Positions 35,114-49,800 of a stretch of DNA of 64,000 nucleotides are shown piece after piece. The first letter of the stretch is position 1. Each line of letters starts with the position of its first letter. The notes under the pieces were generated by a model, which was not told where the DNA came from, did no database searches, and was given only the letters and a program-made list of their open reading frames with translations. The translations under genes were made by a program, and so were the position numbers. This stretch comes from Acanthosepion esculentum. Taxonomy: Eukaryota > Mollusca > Cephalopoda > Sepiida > Sepiidae. The DNA lies in assembly GCA_964036315.1 (NCBI GenBank), contig OZ038498.1:4772501-4836500 (forward strand), in the 5' to 3' direction.

Positions 35114-38100
35114 AAAATGCCTGATATATCATTTGTTAATACAGGATGTCAAACCCTCCCCCTCATATCATCAACAACTGAAAGACAAAATGCCCCAAAA
35201 TAAAACATTCATAGTAAATTAGAAAGAGCATGAAAAGTTTTAAAATCTTGATACATGGATATTTGTCTCACCTTGTAACTCGGTAGGGTGATAATGGTTT
35301 GGTTTGTTTATTTAACGTCATAAGCAACTGTATCGCTGGTAATATTTTTTTTTACTATGAAAATGTATTGCTGGTGATATTTTTGTAATGTATTTTCATA
35401 TTTCCATGTTTTGATCCCAGTTTGTGGGGTTCACTATTTGCCCATAGCTGGGACTGTAACAGGTGATACCATCCTTGATCAGGGTGAACCTGGGAACAAC
35501 AGTAATTAAGAGGTTGTTCCACACTCCTCAGAACCTCTCAATGAGAGATCTTGCTACTGAATGTAGTTTATCTTCATACCCAGGACGAGATGGTAACAGT
35601 AAACACCAATATCTACAAAACAATGTACATGTCTACTTCACATTCTAAAAAAAAATAAATAAATAAAAATAAAAAAATAATGCTATATTCAAATTAGTCC
35701 TATTCAAAACCCAGCACTAACTGAGAAATTGTTTATTTTACAGTGGAACTTTCCAATAGCCATGATAACAAGAAAGCTTGGTGCTGCCTTGGCCGTAGGT
35801 TGTACAGCTGTCATTAAACCTGCAGAAGACACACCATTGACAGCATTAGCCATTTGTCAAGTAAGTTTAATGGAATTTATTATTACTCTGTTAATCATAA
35901 AAGACGTGACCTTTTTTTAAGCAAATAACAGTAATATTTCGTTTAAATTTAGTTAAGATTCATTTATTTGAATTCTTACAAATGTTCATAAACTGAAAAA
36001 AATTTCTAAACTTGGTTTGTTTTGTTTTACAGCATATTAATGTCAATGGGTTATTTAATGCCAACAAGATTTTTATTGCTGCTAATATTTTTGTTCAAAA
36101 ATGTATTGCTGGTAATATTTTTTTCCAAAAAACTTATTGCTGGTAATAATAGATTACTGGTAATAATTTTTTACAGAAATGTATTACCGAAATTAAAGCC
36201 CATTTTTACACTTTGATAATACTTTGACCCCAATTTCGAAGTTAACTATTTGCCCATAGCTGTGACCCTAACAGGTGCTATCACCCCGAGTCAGGGTGGA
36301 CCTAGCAACACTAGCAATTAAGAGGTGGTTCCACACTCCTCAAAACCTCCTGATCAGATGCCTTGCTGTTGAATGTAGTTTATCGTCTTAGGATGTGGAC
36401 GTAATTGTTTCTAAACATGTTGCATTTTCAAGGTTGTCATTACATAGTAAACTTTTGTTCAAGAATTATCATTAAGCAGGAAGCAGACCAGTCTTCCATT
36501 ATTGACAGCAATCAAAAGGAAATTTCAGCTGAGAATATCAGTCATTTGATCTGGTTTAAGGCAGAATGGCAAACTATAGTATGGCTGATTTTCTTTATTG
36601 GCATAACCACATGTATGGGTTTATTTAATGCTAAAATCTAAATATGAAGATTCAAAATTCATAATTCAAGAGAATAACATTTCATGATTAAATTATAATT
36701 ACTTAGATGCATTTTTTTTCACCAAATCTTACAAAATCAAATGAGGACTATGAGTTAGAAGCCATTGTCAAAATGCAAGATCAATAACACAAACAGGATT
36801 AATTAATTAATCATCAATCACCTGAAGAAGGCTGAAGCATACAATGGCCGAAACACTGTGAATATGGCAATGAAGATGAAGATAACAGTCTGAGTAATGC
36901 GAATAATGCAAGTAATCATAATACCTCATCTCAGGGATATAGACAGAATTAATAAAATTTGCAGTGTAAAGATAAAAGATCAAAAAGGATGAAACTGCAA
37001 GAATCATGCAAGCAAGCAAACGATATAGTTAAAGTAAATCAAATAAGTAAGAAGGTAAAAGAATTCACAAAATAGGAGTTGGTGTTTATACATAAAAGCA
37101 AACGTCGGACAAGAAAATGTAGTAAGTGTGTCTAGTACTTAAAGCAGATATGAACTGAATCGTCACAACACAAGCCGTCCTATTTTATTGGCTAAGAAAA
37201 ATATGCCAACATGTATTTTTTTGTCCTTCCAACTATAAGAAGGGGAGGGGCAACACCTTTGCAATCGTTCCCATGCGTTGAGAAATCAACCACCTCCCTT
37301 CCCTTCAATGCAAATGGATGAGTGCACTTAATGTAGACTCGTCCGCCATTGGACAAGTGCTCTTTTTTATGTCTATTATTGTTTTTCTTGTCAACGTTTC
37401 TTGTCAACGTTTTCTTTGTCTACCACCTGTTGTTTGTTCCTGCGTCATCAGGGAGATCTCCCTCTCTACTATGGTGGATGCTCCCCAGAAAAAAAGCAAT
37501 TGGCCACCCAGCCATCAACTTGAGCGTAGGAGGCTGAAAGGCCCAAACTATTACAAAAGCCTGAGAGAGGCTCCTTCATTTCAGGCCATGAACTTTTGCC
37601 TATGCCTTCATTAATGGAGACAATAATTTCAAAGACCACCTCCCTGTTGACAGCTGATGTCAAAACATGAAAATTTATTGCTGTCAGCAGGGAGGCAATG
37701 GAAGAGGCCTTAAATATTGGGGCCCAAGATGCTGGCAACAGAGGAGGTAGCAAAAACATTAGGTGAGAGTGACCTAATCACCAATTTACTCAGACTACAA
37801 AAGGAGTACATGGGCACCTGGAAGATAAGGTTTCGTTTCGTTTGGGTTGTTTTACAGTATATCAACTTCAATGGGTTATTAATGCTGACAAGATTTTTAT
37901 TGCTGGTAATTTTTTTTTTCAAAAATGTATAGCTGGTAATATTTTTTCTTCAAACATTTATTGCTGGTAATAAGGCTTTTGTACATTTATCGAAATTTTT
38001 ATATCATGGGGTGTTTTGTAGGTCCTCCGTTAATACGTGGTATTGTGGTAAATGTAGGATTGAGAGATGATGCATAAGTTCTTGTGACGATTGAGTCTAT

Positions 38101-41100
38101 TGTAATGAATGAGTGGGTCATGATTGTGATTAACTAGGATGAAAAATATCAGCAATGATTAGCCTTTCTGCACTTCCCCTTCAACCTTGTTCCAAAATTA
38201 TTGTATTGTCAATAATAAAATATACATTCCCATGCATTGGGAAATCAACAGACTAAAAATTTGTTTCCCCCTTTACAAGACCCTTGTTGGGAGGTAACTA
38301 TTTGCCCATAGCCTGGACCCTGACAGGTGCTACCACCCAGGGTCAGGGTGGACCTGGGAACACCAACAATTAATAGGTGGTTCCATGCTCCTCAAACTTC
38401 CTGATCAAAGGCCTTGCTGTCAGATGTAGTTTATCGTCTTGCCCAGAACACACATCCCATTTCATTTTTGCATTTAGATCCATCTGTGAATATGTACGAG
38501 AGTGTGGGATAATTGATTTTGATTTTTTATAATTCCTCTTGGAATATAATAACTACTTATAGACCCAGGTCATGGACCACACATCCACCAGGTTTCCATT
38601 CTCAGACATTACACATCACCACATTGTGGAGGTCTTACTCAAACGTACAGTCGGCCTATTCTACAACTCATCAGACAAGGTGGTCCAAAGGAAAGACAAA
38701 GTTTAAAAAGCAACACATCAAACACAAGCAACAAAATATTTAAGGGCTACCCCAACTCCTTGTGCAGGAATGCGCAGTCAGTATAATGTTGAACTCCTCC
38801 TCCAAAGGGAAATCATGTATGCTATTTTTGTTCAGAGAATTTTTAATTTTTGAATACTGGAGAGAGGAACTTATGTAGTGAAAATTTACTAAAGATAAAA
38901 ATAAGGACTATTAAAACTATTCAAATAGTCCCTATTTAACTATGAACGTTGTAACATTACTTTAGCTACCAAGCAAGACATTTGAAGAAAGTCACTATTG
39001 AGCATCTTAATGTTTTTGTCTGAAACAACTTTTTATACCAAGTGTCTTAATGAATTTCCATTTGCCAGTGACAAGAATTAGAAAAAAAGATTAGTGAGTT
39101 AATATTTGTATAAAATTGGACCAATGAATGAATCAATGTTTTGTTCATATATTCATCTTTTTAAAATTTTACATATAACACAATTGTACTTATTAAAGAG
39201 GAATAGAATTAAACAAAGGGCCTGGGTTGGATGTGTAGCCATGTGCCACAAATTAAAATTAATGAAACCAATTCCAGACAAAGCTTCCATAATTAGTACC
39301 GAGGTAACAGCTATCGAAATTGGCCCTCGACATCGTAAATTTAAGTGCACATAAAAAAATTATTTTATACACTATGTCAGTGATCTTATCACTGAAAAAC
39401 AAAAATGTGAAACACACTTATCAGGTTTTGGTATATCAAAACCTCAATGGGTTATTAAATGCCAAGATTTTTATTGCTGCTAATATTTTTTCTTCAAAAA
39501 TGTATTGCTGGTATTAAAATCTATTTTTACATTTTCATAGTGTTTTGCCCCAGTTTGGGTGTTAGCTATTTACCCATAACTGGGACTGTAAACAGGTGGG
39601 ACCTGGGAAAACCAGCAATTAAGAGGTGGTTCCACACTCATTCAAAGCCTCCTGATCAGATGCCTTGCTGTTGGATGTAGTTTATTGTCTTACCCAAGAC
39701 AGCCACTCATCAGGAAACTACTCAACAGAATCAATAGCTTAAATACAGATATTGTCTTCTGCCATATTGGTTTGTTTTTTGGCATATCAACACCTCAATG
39801 GGTTATTTAATGCTGACAAGATTTTTAGGATAGGTTCGTATGAACAGAATATACATTTATTGCCGATAGACTTTTTTTTTTTGTTATTTGAAATTTATTA
39901 CCGGTATTTTTATTATAAAAAAGTGTATTTTTATATTTTCATAGTGTTTTGACACCAGCTTGAGGGCTAACTATTTTCCCATAGCTGGGCCCTATCAGGT
40001 TCTGCCACATTGGATAAGGTTGGAGTTTAGGGAATAACAGTAATTAAGGAGGTGGTTCTATGCTCATCAAAAGCTCCTGATCAGAGGCCTTGCTGCCAGA
40101 TGTAGTTTATTGTCATACCTAGGATACAAGCTATATTGGTATCATAGGGAATGATAGAGTGGCTTCAGAAGCAAGAAAAGCATCAACTATAAAAACAGGC
40201 CCCATAAATACCAAAATCCCATATACAGAGCTGAAACCAATAAATATATTAGGGATGAGTGGCAGAACCTATGGAACTCCTGCCCAAACAATAAACTCTA
40301 CAAAATTAAACCAATTAAAAACACCAAATTAGAAGAGAAGTGATTATATCCAGACTTCACATTGGACATCCTACCATAACCTATTCATATATCTTAAAAA
40401 GAATCTCTTATATTTATTTGTTTTCTTTTACGGTATATCAATCTCAGTGGTTTATTTAATGCTGACAAGATTCTTATTGCTGGTAATATTTTTGTTCAAA
40501 AATGTATTGCTGGTAATATTTTTTTTTACAAAATGTATTGCTGGTATTAAAACCTAATTTTACATTTTCATAATTATTTGACACCTGTTTGTGGGTTAAC
40601 TATTTGCCCATACCTGGGACCCTAACAAGTGCTACCACCCCGGGTCAGGGTGGACCTGGGAACACCAGCAATTAAGTGGTGGTTCCATGCTCCTCAAAGC
40701 CTCCTGATAAGAGGCCTTGCTGTTGGACATAGATGTAGTTTAGTATCATACCCAGGATGGTTGATATGAGAAACAAAGCAACAATAGACAAATATATCAC
40801 AGCGGAAACAAAACAAAATCATGGACCAACAGTACAAAAAGAATAACGGTGAAAAGATTTTTTCTATCCGTAATGGAATTTTGATGTACGACAAATTGAT
40901 GGTGATACCAGGAGTGCCACAAAAAAGAATATTAAAAGATTTGTGCCGGTCACCCCAGTATATTAAGGATAAAAGCTTTAATGAGAAGCTATGTTTTATG
41001 GTATTAAAACCTATTTTTACTCTTTCATAGTATTTTAACCCGAGTTTAAATGTAAACTATTTGCTCATAGCTGGGACCCTACCACCCCAGGTTAGGATGG

Positions 41101-43774
41101 ACCTGGGAACACCAGCAATTAAGAGATGGTTCCACACTCCTCAAAACCTCCTGATCAGAGGCCTTGCTGTTGGACATAGTTTATCGTCATACCTGGCAAA
41201 ATTGTCGGAAATTAAATACTTGGCTAAAATTGACCTCAAGTCTTCCAATAACCAGATACAAATTGATGAAAAATTTAAAGAGCTCATTACAATTAACTCT
41301 CCAATAGACTTACTCAGATGGAAGCATTTGCCTTGTGATGTAATGGACTACTAAATAAGTCCGTCATCTCTCAGTAAATGAAGGACTTCTATATCACAGA
41401 TGAGAAGACATCACAACACTCACTGTGTGGTGTTATATGAGTGTAAGAAAAGACAAAACCTGAAGTTCATGGGGTTATGTAGGAAAGATAATGGTTAACC
41501 CTAGACTTGGTTTGTTGGTTAGTTTTCTTTAGTGGCATATAAACACCTTTATGGGTTATTTAATGCCGAAACCTAAATATTTCGTACACAATTTTATAGC
41601 TTCAGCTAAATACTTTGAATGCAGTTATAGGATTTCAATCTACAGATATGTTGCACATAATTTTATATTTTCAGGGTAAATGTTTGTTTTGCAGATATAT
41701 AGACTTAGAAGAGGTCAAGATTAGATCTTAGACTTGAAGAGGTCAAGATTATAGTGATGGTTTGTTTTGTTTTACGGCATATCAACCTCAATGGGTCATT
41801 TAATGCCGACAACTTTATTTTTTTTCCTGGTAATATATTTCTGTTTTGCCAAAAATCCATTTCTGTTAATATTTTTTTCTCAAAAATGTATAGCTGGTAA
41901 TATTATGTTTTCAAAAACGTATAGCTGGTAATATTTTTTTTTTCAAAAACGTACAGCTGGCAACATTATTTTTTCAAAAAGGTATTATCAGAGGCCTTGC
42001 TGTTGGACGTAGTTTATAGTTTTGCCCAGGACGTGAATGTAATCTGAGTGTTAACTATTTGCCCATAACTGGGACCCTGACAGGTGCTACCACCCTGGGT
42101 CAGACTGGACCTGAGAACACCAGCAATTAAGAGGTGGTTCCACACTCCTCAAAACCTCCTGATCGGATGCCTTGCTGTCGGACGTAGTCTATCATCTTAC
42201 CCAGGATGCAGATGTAGTTTATTGTCATACCCACGATGAGATTTTAGTGATTGGGAAAACATCCTGCCAGACTTCTGCAAATATTTTTTTATATCTGAAG
42301 GATTGCTTCCAATATATTTTTCAGCTTGGTGAAGAAGCCGGTATACCAGCTGGTGTTGTAAATATTGTCACCGCCTCCAGAACCAATACAATTGAGATTG
42401 GAAGACTAATTTGTGAGAATCCCAAAGTGGCCACCATTTCTTTCACAGGCTCTACAGAAGTTGGAAAGGTAAGGAAAAGTTTAGATTACACTTCAATACA
42501 GAAACTACTTATCAAAAAAAGACTAGTTTTTAGATATGTATATTTGATAAGTTGTTTTTTTTTGTTTTTAAATAGAGTTTGCCTATTTTTACAAGGCATA
42601 AAATTGCACTTAAGTAAATTTCATTAATTTTAAAACTGTATTTAGAGTTGATTAATTTGGCTTATAGAATATCAACCTCAGTGATTTATTGCTGGTAATA
42701 ATTTTTTACAGAAATGTTTTACTGGTATTAAAACCTATTTTTACACTTTTTGACCCCAGTTTAGGGTTAACTATTTGCCCATAGCTGAACCTTAACAAGT
42801 GCTACCACCCTGAGTCAAGGTGAACCAGGAAACAACTCTTCTTATCAGAAGCCTTACTGTTGGATGCAGTTTATCGTCTTACCCAGGAAGTGGATGCAGT
42901 TTATCGTCATACCCAGGATGAAAAAAAATTTATCATTACTACCTATTCTTTTTTTCAAAATTTATGTAATTGCCTTTAAAAGCTTCAAAATAATATCAGA
43001 TGTGCAGAACTATCTAAAGACACAAATGTCCAGATATGCAACTGTCCTAGAACAATCAACCTCAATGAGTTATTTAAAGCCAACAAGATTTTTAGGATAG
43101 GTTTGGTTTGGTTTATTTTAATGGATCATTTAATGCTGACTATTTTTTTTTTCCTGGTAATATTTTTGTTTTGTCAAAAGTCTATTTCTGGTAATATTTT
43201 TTCTTCAAAAATGTATAGCTGCTAATTTTTAAAAAAATGTACTGCTGGTAATATTTTTTTTTTCAAAAACGTATTGCTGGTAATAGTTTTTCTTCTTCAA
43301 AAATTTATTTCTGGTAATAGTTTTTACAAAGTATTTCTGGTATTAAAGCCTAGTTTTACACTTTCATAATGCTTTTTGCCTCAGTTTTGGGGTTAACTAT
43401 TTGCCCATAGCTGGGACCCTAACAGGTGCTACCACCCTGAGTCAGTGTGGACCTGGGAACACCAGCAATTAAGAGGTGGTTCCACACTCCTCAAAACCTC
43501 CTGATCAGAGGTTTTGCTGTTGGATGTAGTTTGTTGTCTTACCCAAGACACTTTTAGGATAGGTTCAGATGAACAGAGTATATATTCTTTGTAAGAAATC
43601 AGTTTATAGATCATGTTTCTTTGACATATTTTTGTAAAGAGGGTTTTTGTCAAGAGTCAAACATATTGCCAGAAACATTGTTTTTCAAAAATGTGCTGCT
43701 GGTTTTTTTTTTTTTTCATTGTGTACTGCTGGTAAAACTTCTTTTTCCAAAAATGTATTGCTAGTATTTTTACT

Positions 43775-43806
<32 letters not shown>

Positions 43807-46800
43807 CTGTTTTTATGCTTTCATAGTTTTTTTTTAGGGGTAGGGTACGTATTTGCCCATAGCTGGGACCCTAAATAGGTACTACTACCCCAGGTCATGG
43901 TGGGACAACATCAATGAAGAGGTGGTTCCCCACTCCTCAAAACCTCCTGATCAAAAGCCGTGCTGCCAAATGTAGTTTATCATTATACCTAGGACATATT
44001 TAGAGTTGAACTCAAACCAAAAGAAAATATTTCTTCCATTCAATCCATCTGTGTGCTTATAAAATCTACTATGATATAATGTGAGAAAAAGGAAAAGGAA
44101 AAGTTTCAAGTGCAAGTCATCCTGCCTCAAGCAGAAAACTGATAACTGACATCCATTAGACATGGAACTAGAACAGTTTACTCCAGTGAGTGAAATAAAG
44201 GGTTCAGTTCGACATTCCAACCACCTGAAGAAGGCCGGAGCATACAACGGGCAAAACATTGTAATAACCTTGCTGTTGGACGTAATTTATCATCTTACTC
44301 AGAATGGGGAACTTTTGAGACCAATACACTTTAAAATTATTTTCCATTCTGAATTACAGCTTGTCAGCGCATATTGAGAACAAGGCTTGCAAAGTTTGCC
44401 AAAGCAAAATGTCAAAGAACTAAAATCCTCAGTTAACCATGCATGGGCCAAGATGAAGAAAGACTTTGTCTGTAATGTGTGTGCAGCCTTTTGACAACAC
44501 CTGAACCTCATACTCACTTCTGAGGGCAGGAATATTGAGTAATAGTATTGTGTGAGCACATAATAAATTATTCAAATAACAATATTTGTCTTATTACACC
44601 GAGAACATCATCTGTTCAGACTTTGAAGCTAAAATAACAGTGTAACAGAACTTTTGCAAAGCCAGTAGTTTATTTTTTTCTATTTAATTTTTGTTTTTGT
44701 ATTTTTAAACCTTTCAGGGTAAATTAGTGTTCATTGTCATTTAATTTTTTCTTCTGTTAATCCGATATATTTATTATTTTGAATTTCATACATACTTTTA
44801 GTTTCCCTCCACCCCTCCCCTTACTTATATATAATTTAATACAAGAAAAAAATTACAATACTCCTAGCCTTTGAGTTTTAAAAATCCAATATGGGTGATA
44901 GAATTCATTTTGTACACAAACATTTGTTTGAACCGACCACTAAAAAAGATCTATCAAATAATGATGCAGTGGAATAGTCTGCTCATAAAGAAACTGGAAA
45001 AAATATGGAGGCCACTAATGACCAAAAATCAAAAGCGGAAAATATGGAGGCCAATAATGGCCAAAATGCAAGAAATGACAGAAATCGGAAATAATGAAGA
45101 GAGTATGGAAGACCATACTGTTACTTCCGACAAAAAGAACAACAATGCTTAGGCTGGGGATTCATCCTCTTGCTGGAAGTCCCCACCTAAATGTATCATC
45201 AATATTGTGGAGTTCTTGGAGTGAAGCAAGCATTATGCACACCTAAAAGAAAGTGGACTCTTGTTAGACTCCCAAGAACTTAAGAAAATTGAGAAAAGAA
45301 TAGTGTCAGACTTCATGGTCAACAAGCATTCACACAAAATTTGTCACTCCATGAAAGACACGGTGATAATATCACTGGAGTCCCTGGGGGTTAAGCCACT
45401 AAGAATAGTGAAGGGATCAGACTATTCCATGTGGAACATATTGCTACCCATGCCTGAAAACTGTGTACAAATGACCAGTCAGGATCTTATTACCAAAGAT
45501 CTCATAAGGACAAAATACAAAGGCAAGCATAGGACCAGGGTAGCAATATTCAAGGTCCTGCCTCAGGTTATTGAGGAGCATCTAGCCACTTTCCTCTCAC
45601 AGTATGGCCAGATAGCCTGATCAGTGGATGGCGTTTTGAAATAATGTTAGACCGTGAAGCCTTCCTTTCCATCCCCAACTGTCTGGACATAGGGGGCTTG
45701 AAACTGCCAGTCATTGTGACTGGCTGCAAACCTGCATGCTGGAAATGCAGAGATACTGTCATCTCTCCTCTTCCTTCCCAGAGAAGAAGGCCTCTAGGAG
45801 TCAGGCCCCAGTCAACCAAAATTCCCCTCTGGTCGCATCTTCCACCTCACCAGCATCTGAGACCAGAGGGGTTAAATCTCAGCCTTGTTTAGAGAAATGC
45901 AGAAAAAATACAACCCTGAATTAAGAAAAAAAAAATGGAAAAAAATAAAAAACTTCAAGAGAAATTGGAACAACAGTCACCAGCCCATCGATGCTATCTC
46001 CTGATAAGAAATCAAAGAAAATTTCATCAACCCATTCATCCCCTGGCAAATGTTCCCTGCTCAGTAGAGATTCCAGTTCATTCTGAAAAATTACTTCACA
46101 CAACCCAGTTCCTACTCCCAGTCCTTCCCCACAAAAACAACAACAATTGTACCCACCATCCAAAAGACTGTGAAGCCCTTTTGCAGAAGATAGGGAAAAC
46201 GGACATGACAGTCTATACAACCATATACCTTAGGGTAGTATGTTTGCCATATTTCCCCAGCCCAGGCCATAAAATCTTGTAAAATGACACCCCAAATGGC
46301 CATCCTGGAGGATGAGAAAATAAATAAAATTAGTTCTGTTCAAGGAGGGTCCCAATTTTAGTTCACTCCTTCTATAGGGCTCTGAAATTGACCTATCCCT
46401 GGGACATTGCAGCTTCTCTTCTGATGGCCAAGGGGAGAGGCTGTTGGTGTCAAACCAGATTCATAAAAGTAGTCTTTTGAAGATTTGACCACCCATGTGG
46501 TGTTGGGGTTGTCTCAACACTTCTGGAAACACAAGTTGCTGGATAGGGAGATGGGACTGCGGCCATTATCCATATAAGCAGTTAGTAGGGGTCCAGCAGG
46601 CTGTGAGGAACCAGCAGAGGCTGAGACCACAAGGAAGTAGGTGACCAGTAAGTGCCCAGCATCCAGTGATAGATGGACCAACAGTGAGGAATTGGGAGTC
46701 ACCGAGCCCAGAGACCAGTAAAGAAGGGACTAGCGGGAGTTCGGGTGATAACCGACTATCTTTTCCTTTGGTTGAACTGCTAAGTAAGAAATCATATTGT

Positions 46801-49800
46801 TTCTACTTCCCAGCCAGAAAGAATTGAAAAACAATTGTCTTCATTTTTGGATGAAAACAATCATGGCTAAGAAGACAAACTTGTGCACATAGCAGTTGTC
46901 ATGAATTTTATCACAGTAGGTTTATAAATTAAACTTAAATGCAATGATTTTTCAGGTTTTACTGTCACAGTCAGCATCGACAGTGAAGAGAGTTTCCCTT
47001 GAACTTGGAGGAAATGCACCCTTCATAGTCTTTGACAGTGCCGATTTAGATAAAGCAGTCACAGGTACTATGAATTGCAAATTCCGTTGTGCTGGCCAGG
47101 TAAGTTTACTACTATTTTGTAAATAAAGCTTAAAAGTAGCTATCAAACATTCTTTTAGGGAATGAGAATGCTGGTATTTTGACGATAAAATTCTATTTTT
47201 ATAGTGTTTTCACCCCAGTTTGGAGGATCACTATTTGCTACCATCCCAAGTCAAGGTGGATCTGGGAACAGCAGCAAACTTCCTGAGAGACCTTGCTGCC
47301 AGATGTAGTTTATCATCATACCCAGGACTAGATTTATTTTTTATGTCAAGCAGCAACTATCAGAAAATACATTGTTAGGCTCCAGATAATGCTTGCAAGA
47401 CATTTGAAATCTCCAAAAGTTTACCGAAAAATTCTCAGCCCAACCAGGAATCCCTAAAGAAAAAAAAAATTGGCCAAATTCCGGAAGTAGCTTGGTCCAT
47501 TAACTTTTAGCACTTATACAATTAAGATAAATTAGATGAAGAATTCTAAACATATGCAAAACCAAGAACATTTTTTTAAGTGCCCCTTCAGTATGTAGAT
47601 CCCAGTACTCTAGATTCCTTTTCTTTTTTTTCTTTTAAAGCTGTGAAATGTCATGTTTTGAGAAAGATATTGGACTGGTTCCAATTCAGAAGTGATCTTA
47701 TCCTAGTCTGGCTGCAAGTCAAGACTAAAGAAATTTGTCTGCCATATTTGAGGTCAGGGAAAAGAGAGATCACAGTAGACACGTTTGAAATTTGAACTCT
47801 GCAGAATCAACTGTGTCAATAACCATTATCTATATACAGGTATACTTCACCCTACATTGCTAATTAGTTCCAGAGGTCATGACTTAGGTTGAAAAATTAC
47901 ACAAATAAGCACTCCTCATTGTTTATTACAACATTTATATGTATATATAGTATTCTGAATGAAATAATTTCTAGCTTATCTTCCAGCAATATCTTTATGC
48001 ATTAGCAATTTCCTTTGGCGCCATGGGCAAAAATGTATTCTAAATCACAATTGAAATGTAATTGAAAGAATGTCAAAAGCAGAGCACAGATGTAAACAAG
48101 TCTGAACTCAAAATCTGTGCTGGAGCGGAAAACAATGCACAAGTGCTGCCAGGAATTTGAAATAAGAACATCTGCTGAACATTTATTATGCTAAATTTTT
48201 TGTTTTTGATGGTGTGTATGTATATACAGTGCTGTTCAATAAAAGTGACTCACCTGATTTTTTTTTTTTACTTAAAAATTTTTTTGCCTATTGTTTGTGG
48301 GGTCAAACTAATTTTTAATCTTACTAATATAAAGACCCATTCCCGACCACCTAGTAAAAAGTTTACTCATACTAAGGTATTCTATTGATAATTATAATTT
48401 TGGATATAAATGAGATTTAGGGAAAAACTGTGCAGACAAAAGTGACTCACTTATTTCCTACAACTAGTAATCAATAGAAACATAACCAAACAGCTTTAAA
48501 TAAAGAATAATAGAGGTATAATTTATTTATAATATGTAATATAGTTCAAAATATTCAATAATCTATGGGTCTTCTGTTATTTTGAATAACCTTTTCAACC
48601 CTTTTTGGCATTGACTTGATTCGGTTCTGGCAAATCTCATCTCCAAGCATTGAATTCTATTCGGATATGAAATTCACAATCAAATCCTCTTTGTTGCTCA
48701 ACTGCTTTCTCAAGAGCCTGTACTTTATAATGCGCCATGAGTTTTCTATGGGGTTGAGGTCAGGAGATTGGGGCGGCCATGTCATAACACTCACCTGCTT
48801 CTCATCAAAGTATTCCTTCATCAATTTTGATTTGTGACAGGGATCATTATCCTGCATAAAAATGAGCTTGGTGGGGTCAATTTGCACCCTTTCAGCAGAA
48901 GGGAGCAGACAAGACTCTAAAATTCTCTTGTACTGCTTGCTCCTGAGGGTCTTTTCAATAGGTTTTAAGAAACCAGTTCCATGAAAAGAAAAGCATCCCC
49001 AGAACATTATACTGAATGGATGCTTGACAGTACTTACTGCTAAATTCAAAGGGCTTTCAAAGTTTCTTCTTCAGATTTTAGATCACTTATCCTTTGAATT
49101 TAGCTCAATTTTTGTTTCATCGGAGAAGAGAACATTTAGTAAAAAATCAGGTGAGTCACTTTTATCAAACAGCACTGTATATATATTTTTCAATTTATTT
49201 AAATATGATTTTATATGTTTGTTATTTTAGTATTTTGATGCTTCTTATATTTTTAACGAATGATGTAAATGCTAGTAAAACAACCTAAGGCGAGTTTTAT
49301 TTTTCCATATAATATTTAAGAAAAGCCGATGTATCTTCGAAAAGTCTAAAACCAAAGTTAATTTTTAAGCTTATTTCTTTCAACTTTTTTAATCTTTGTT
49401 TAATTCATTTTTCCTATTACAGACATGTATCTGTCCTAATCGAATTTTGGTTCAAGAAGGCATCTACGAAGCATTTGTGAAGAATCTAGCTGAGGCAATG
49501 AAAAATCAATTAGTTGTTGGTAATGGACTTGACAAAGGAGTCAATATTGGACCTCTTATTAATTCTGAGGCTGTAAATAAAGTAAGTATTTTTTGTAAAA
49601 TTTGTTTAACAGCATTTATGGATCATTTAATGCTGAAATTTAATTTTCTGGTGAGCTTGGGTAAATATTTTTTTTTTTTAATATGTATTTATACTTTCAC
49701 AGCATTTTGACCCCAGTTTGGAGGGTTCATATTCTGCCCATAACTGGGACCCTAACAAATGCTACTATCCCAGGTCAGGGTGGACCTGGGAACAAGAGCA

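Larger units (their letters stand above)
39170..40410 (+). pseudogene. Plus-strand RNase H LINE remnant, split by HT copies
   Basis: 39220-39350 encodes [20 protein letters not shown], the second motif of LINE RNase H. 40136-40410 continues with [26 protein letters not shown] and [20 protein letters not shown]. The middle is occupied by two HT copies (39425-39702, 39766-40135). One of the few LINE remnants here in gene orientation. Confidence 0.65.

Noticed and set aside
42172..42627. 151-codon open frame as an alternative coding exon
   Set aside because: It is antisense HT sequence read through into exon 6 and then intron. Splice sites and family alignment define only 42325-42468.
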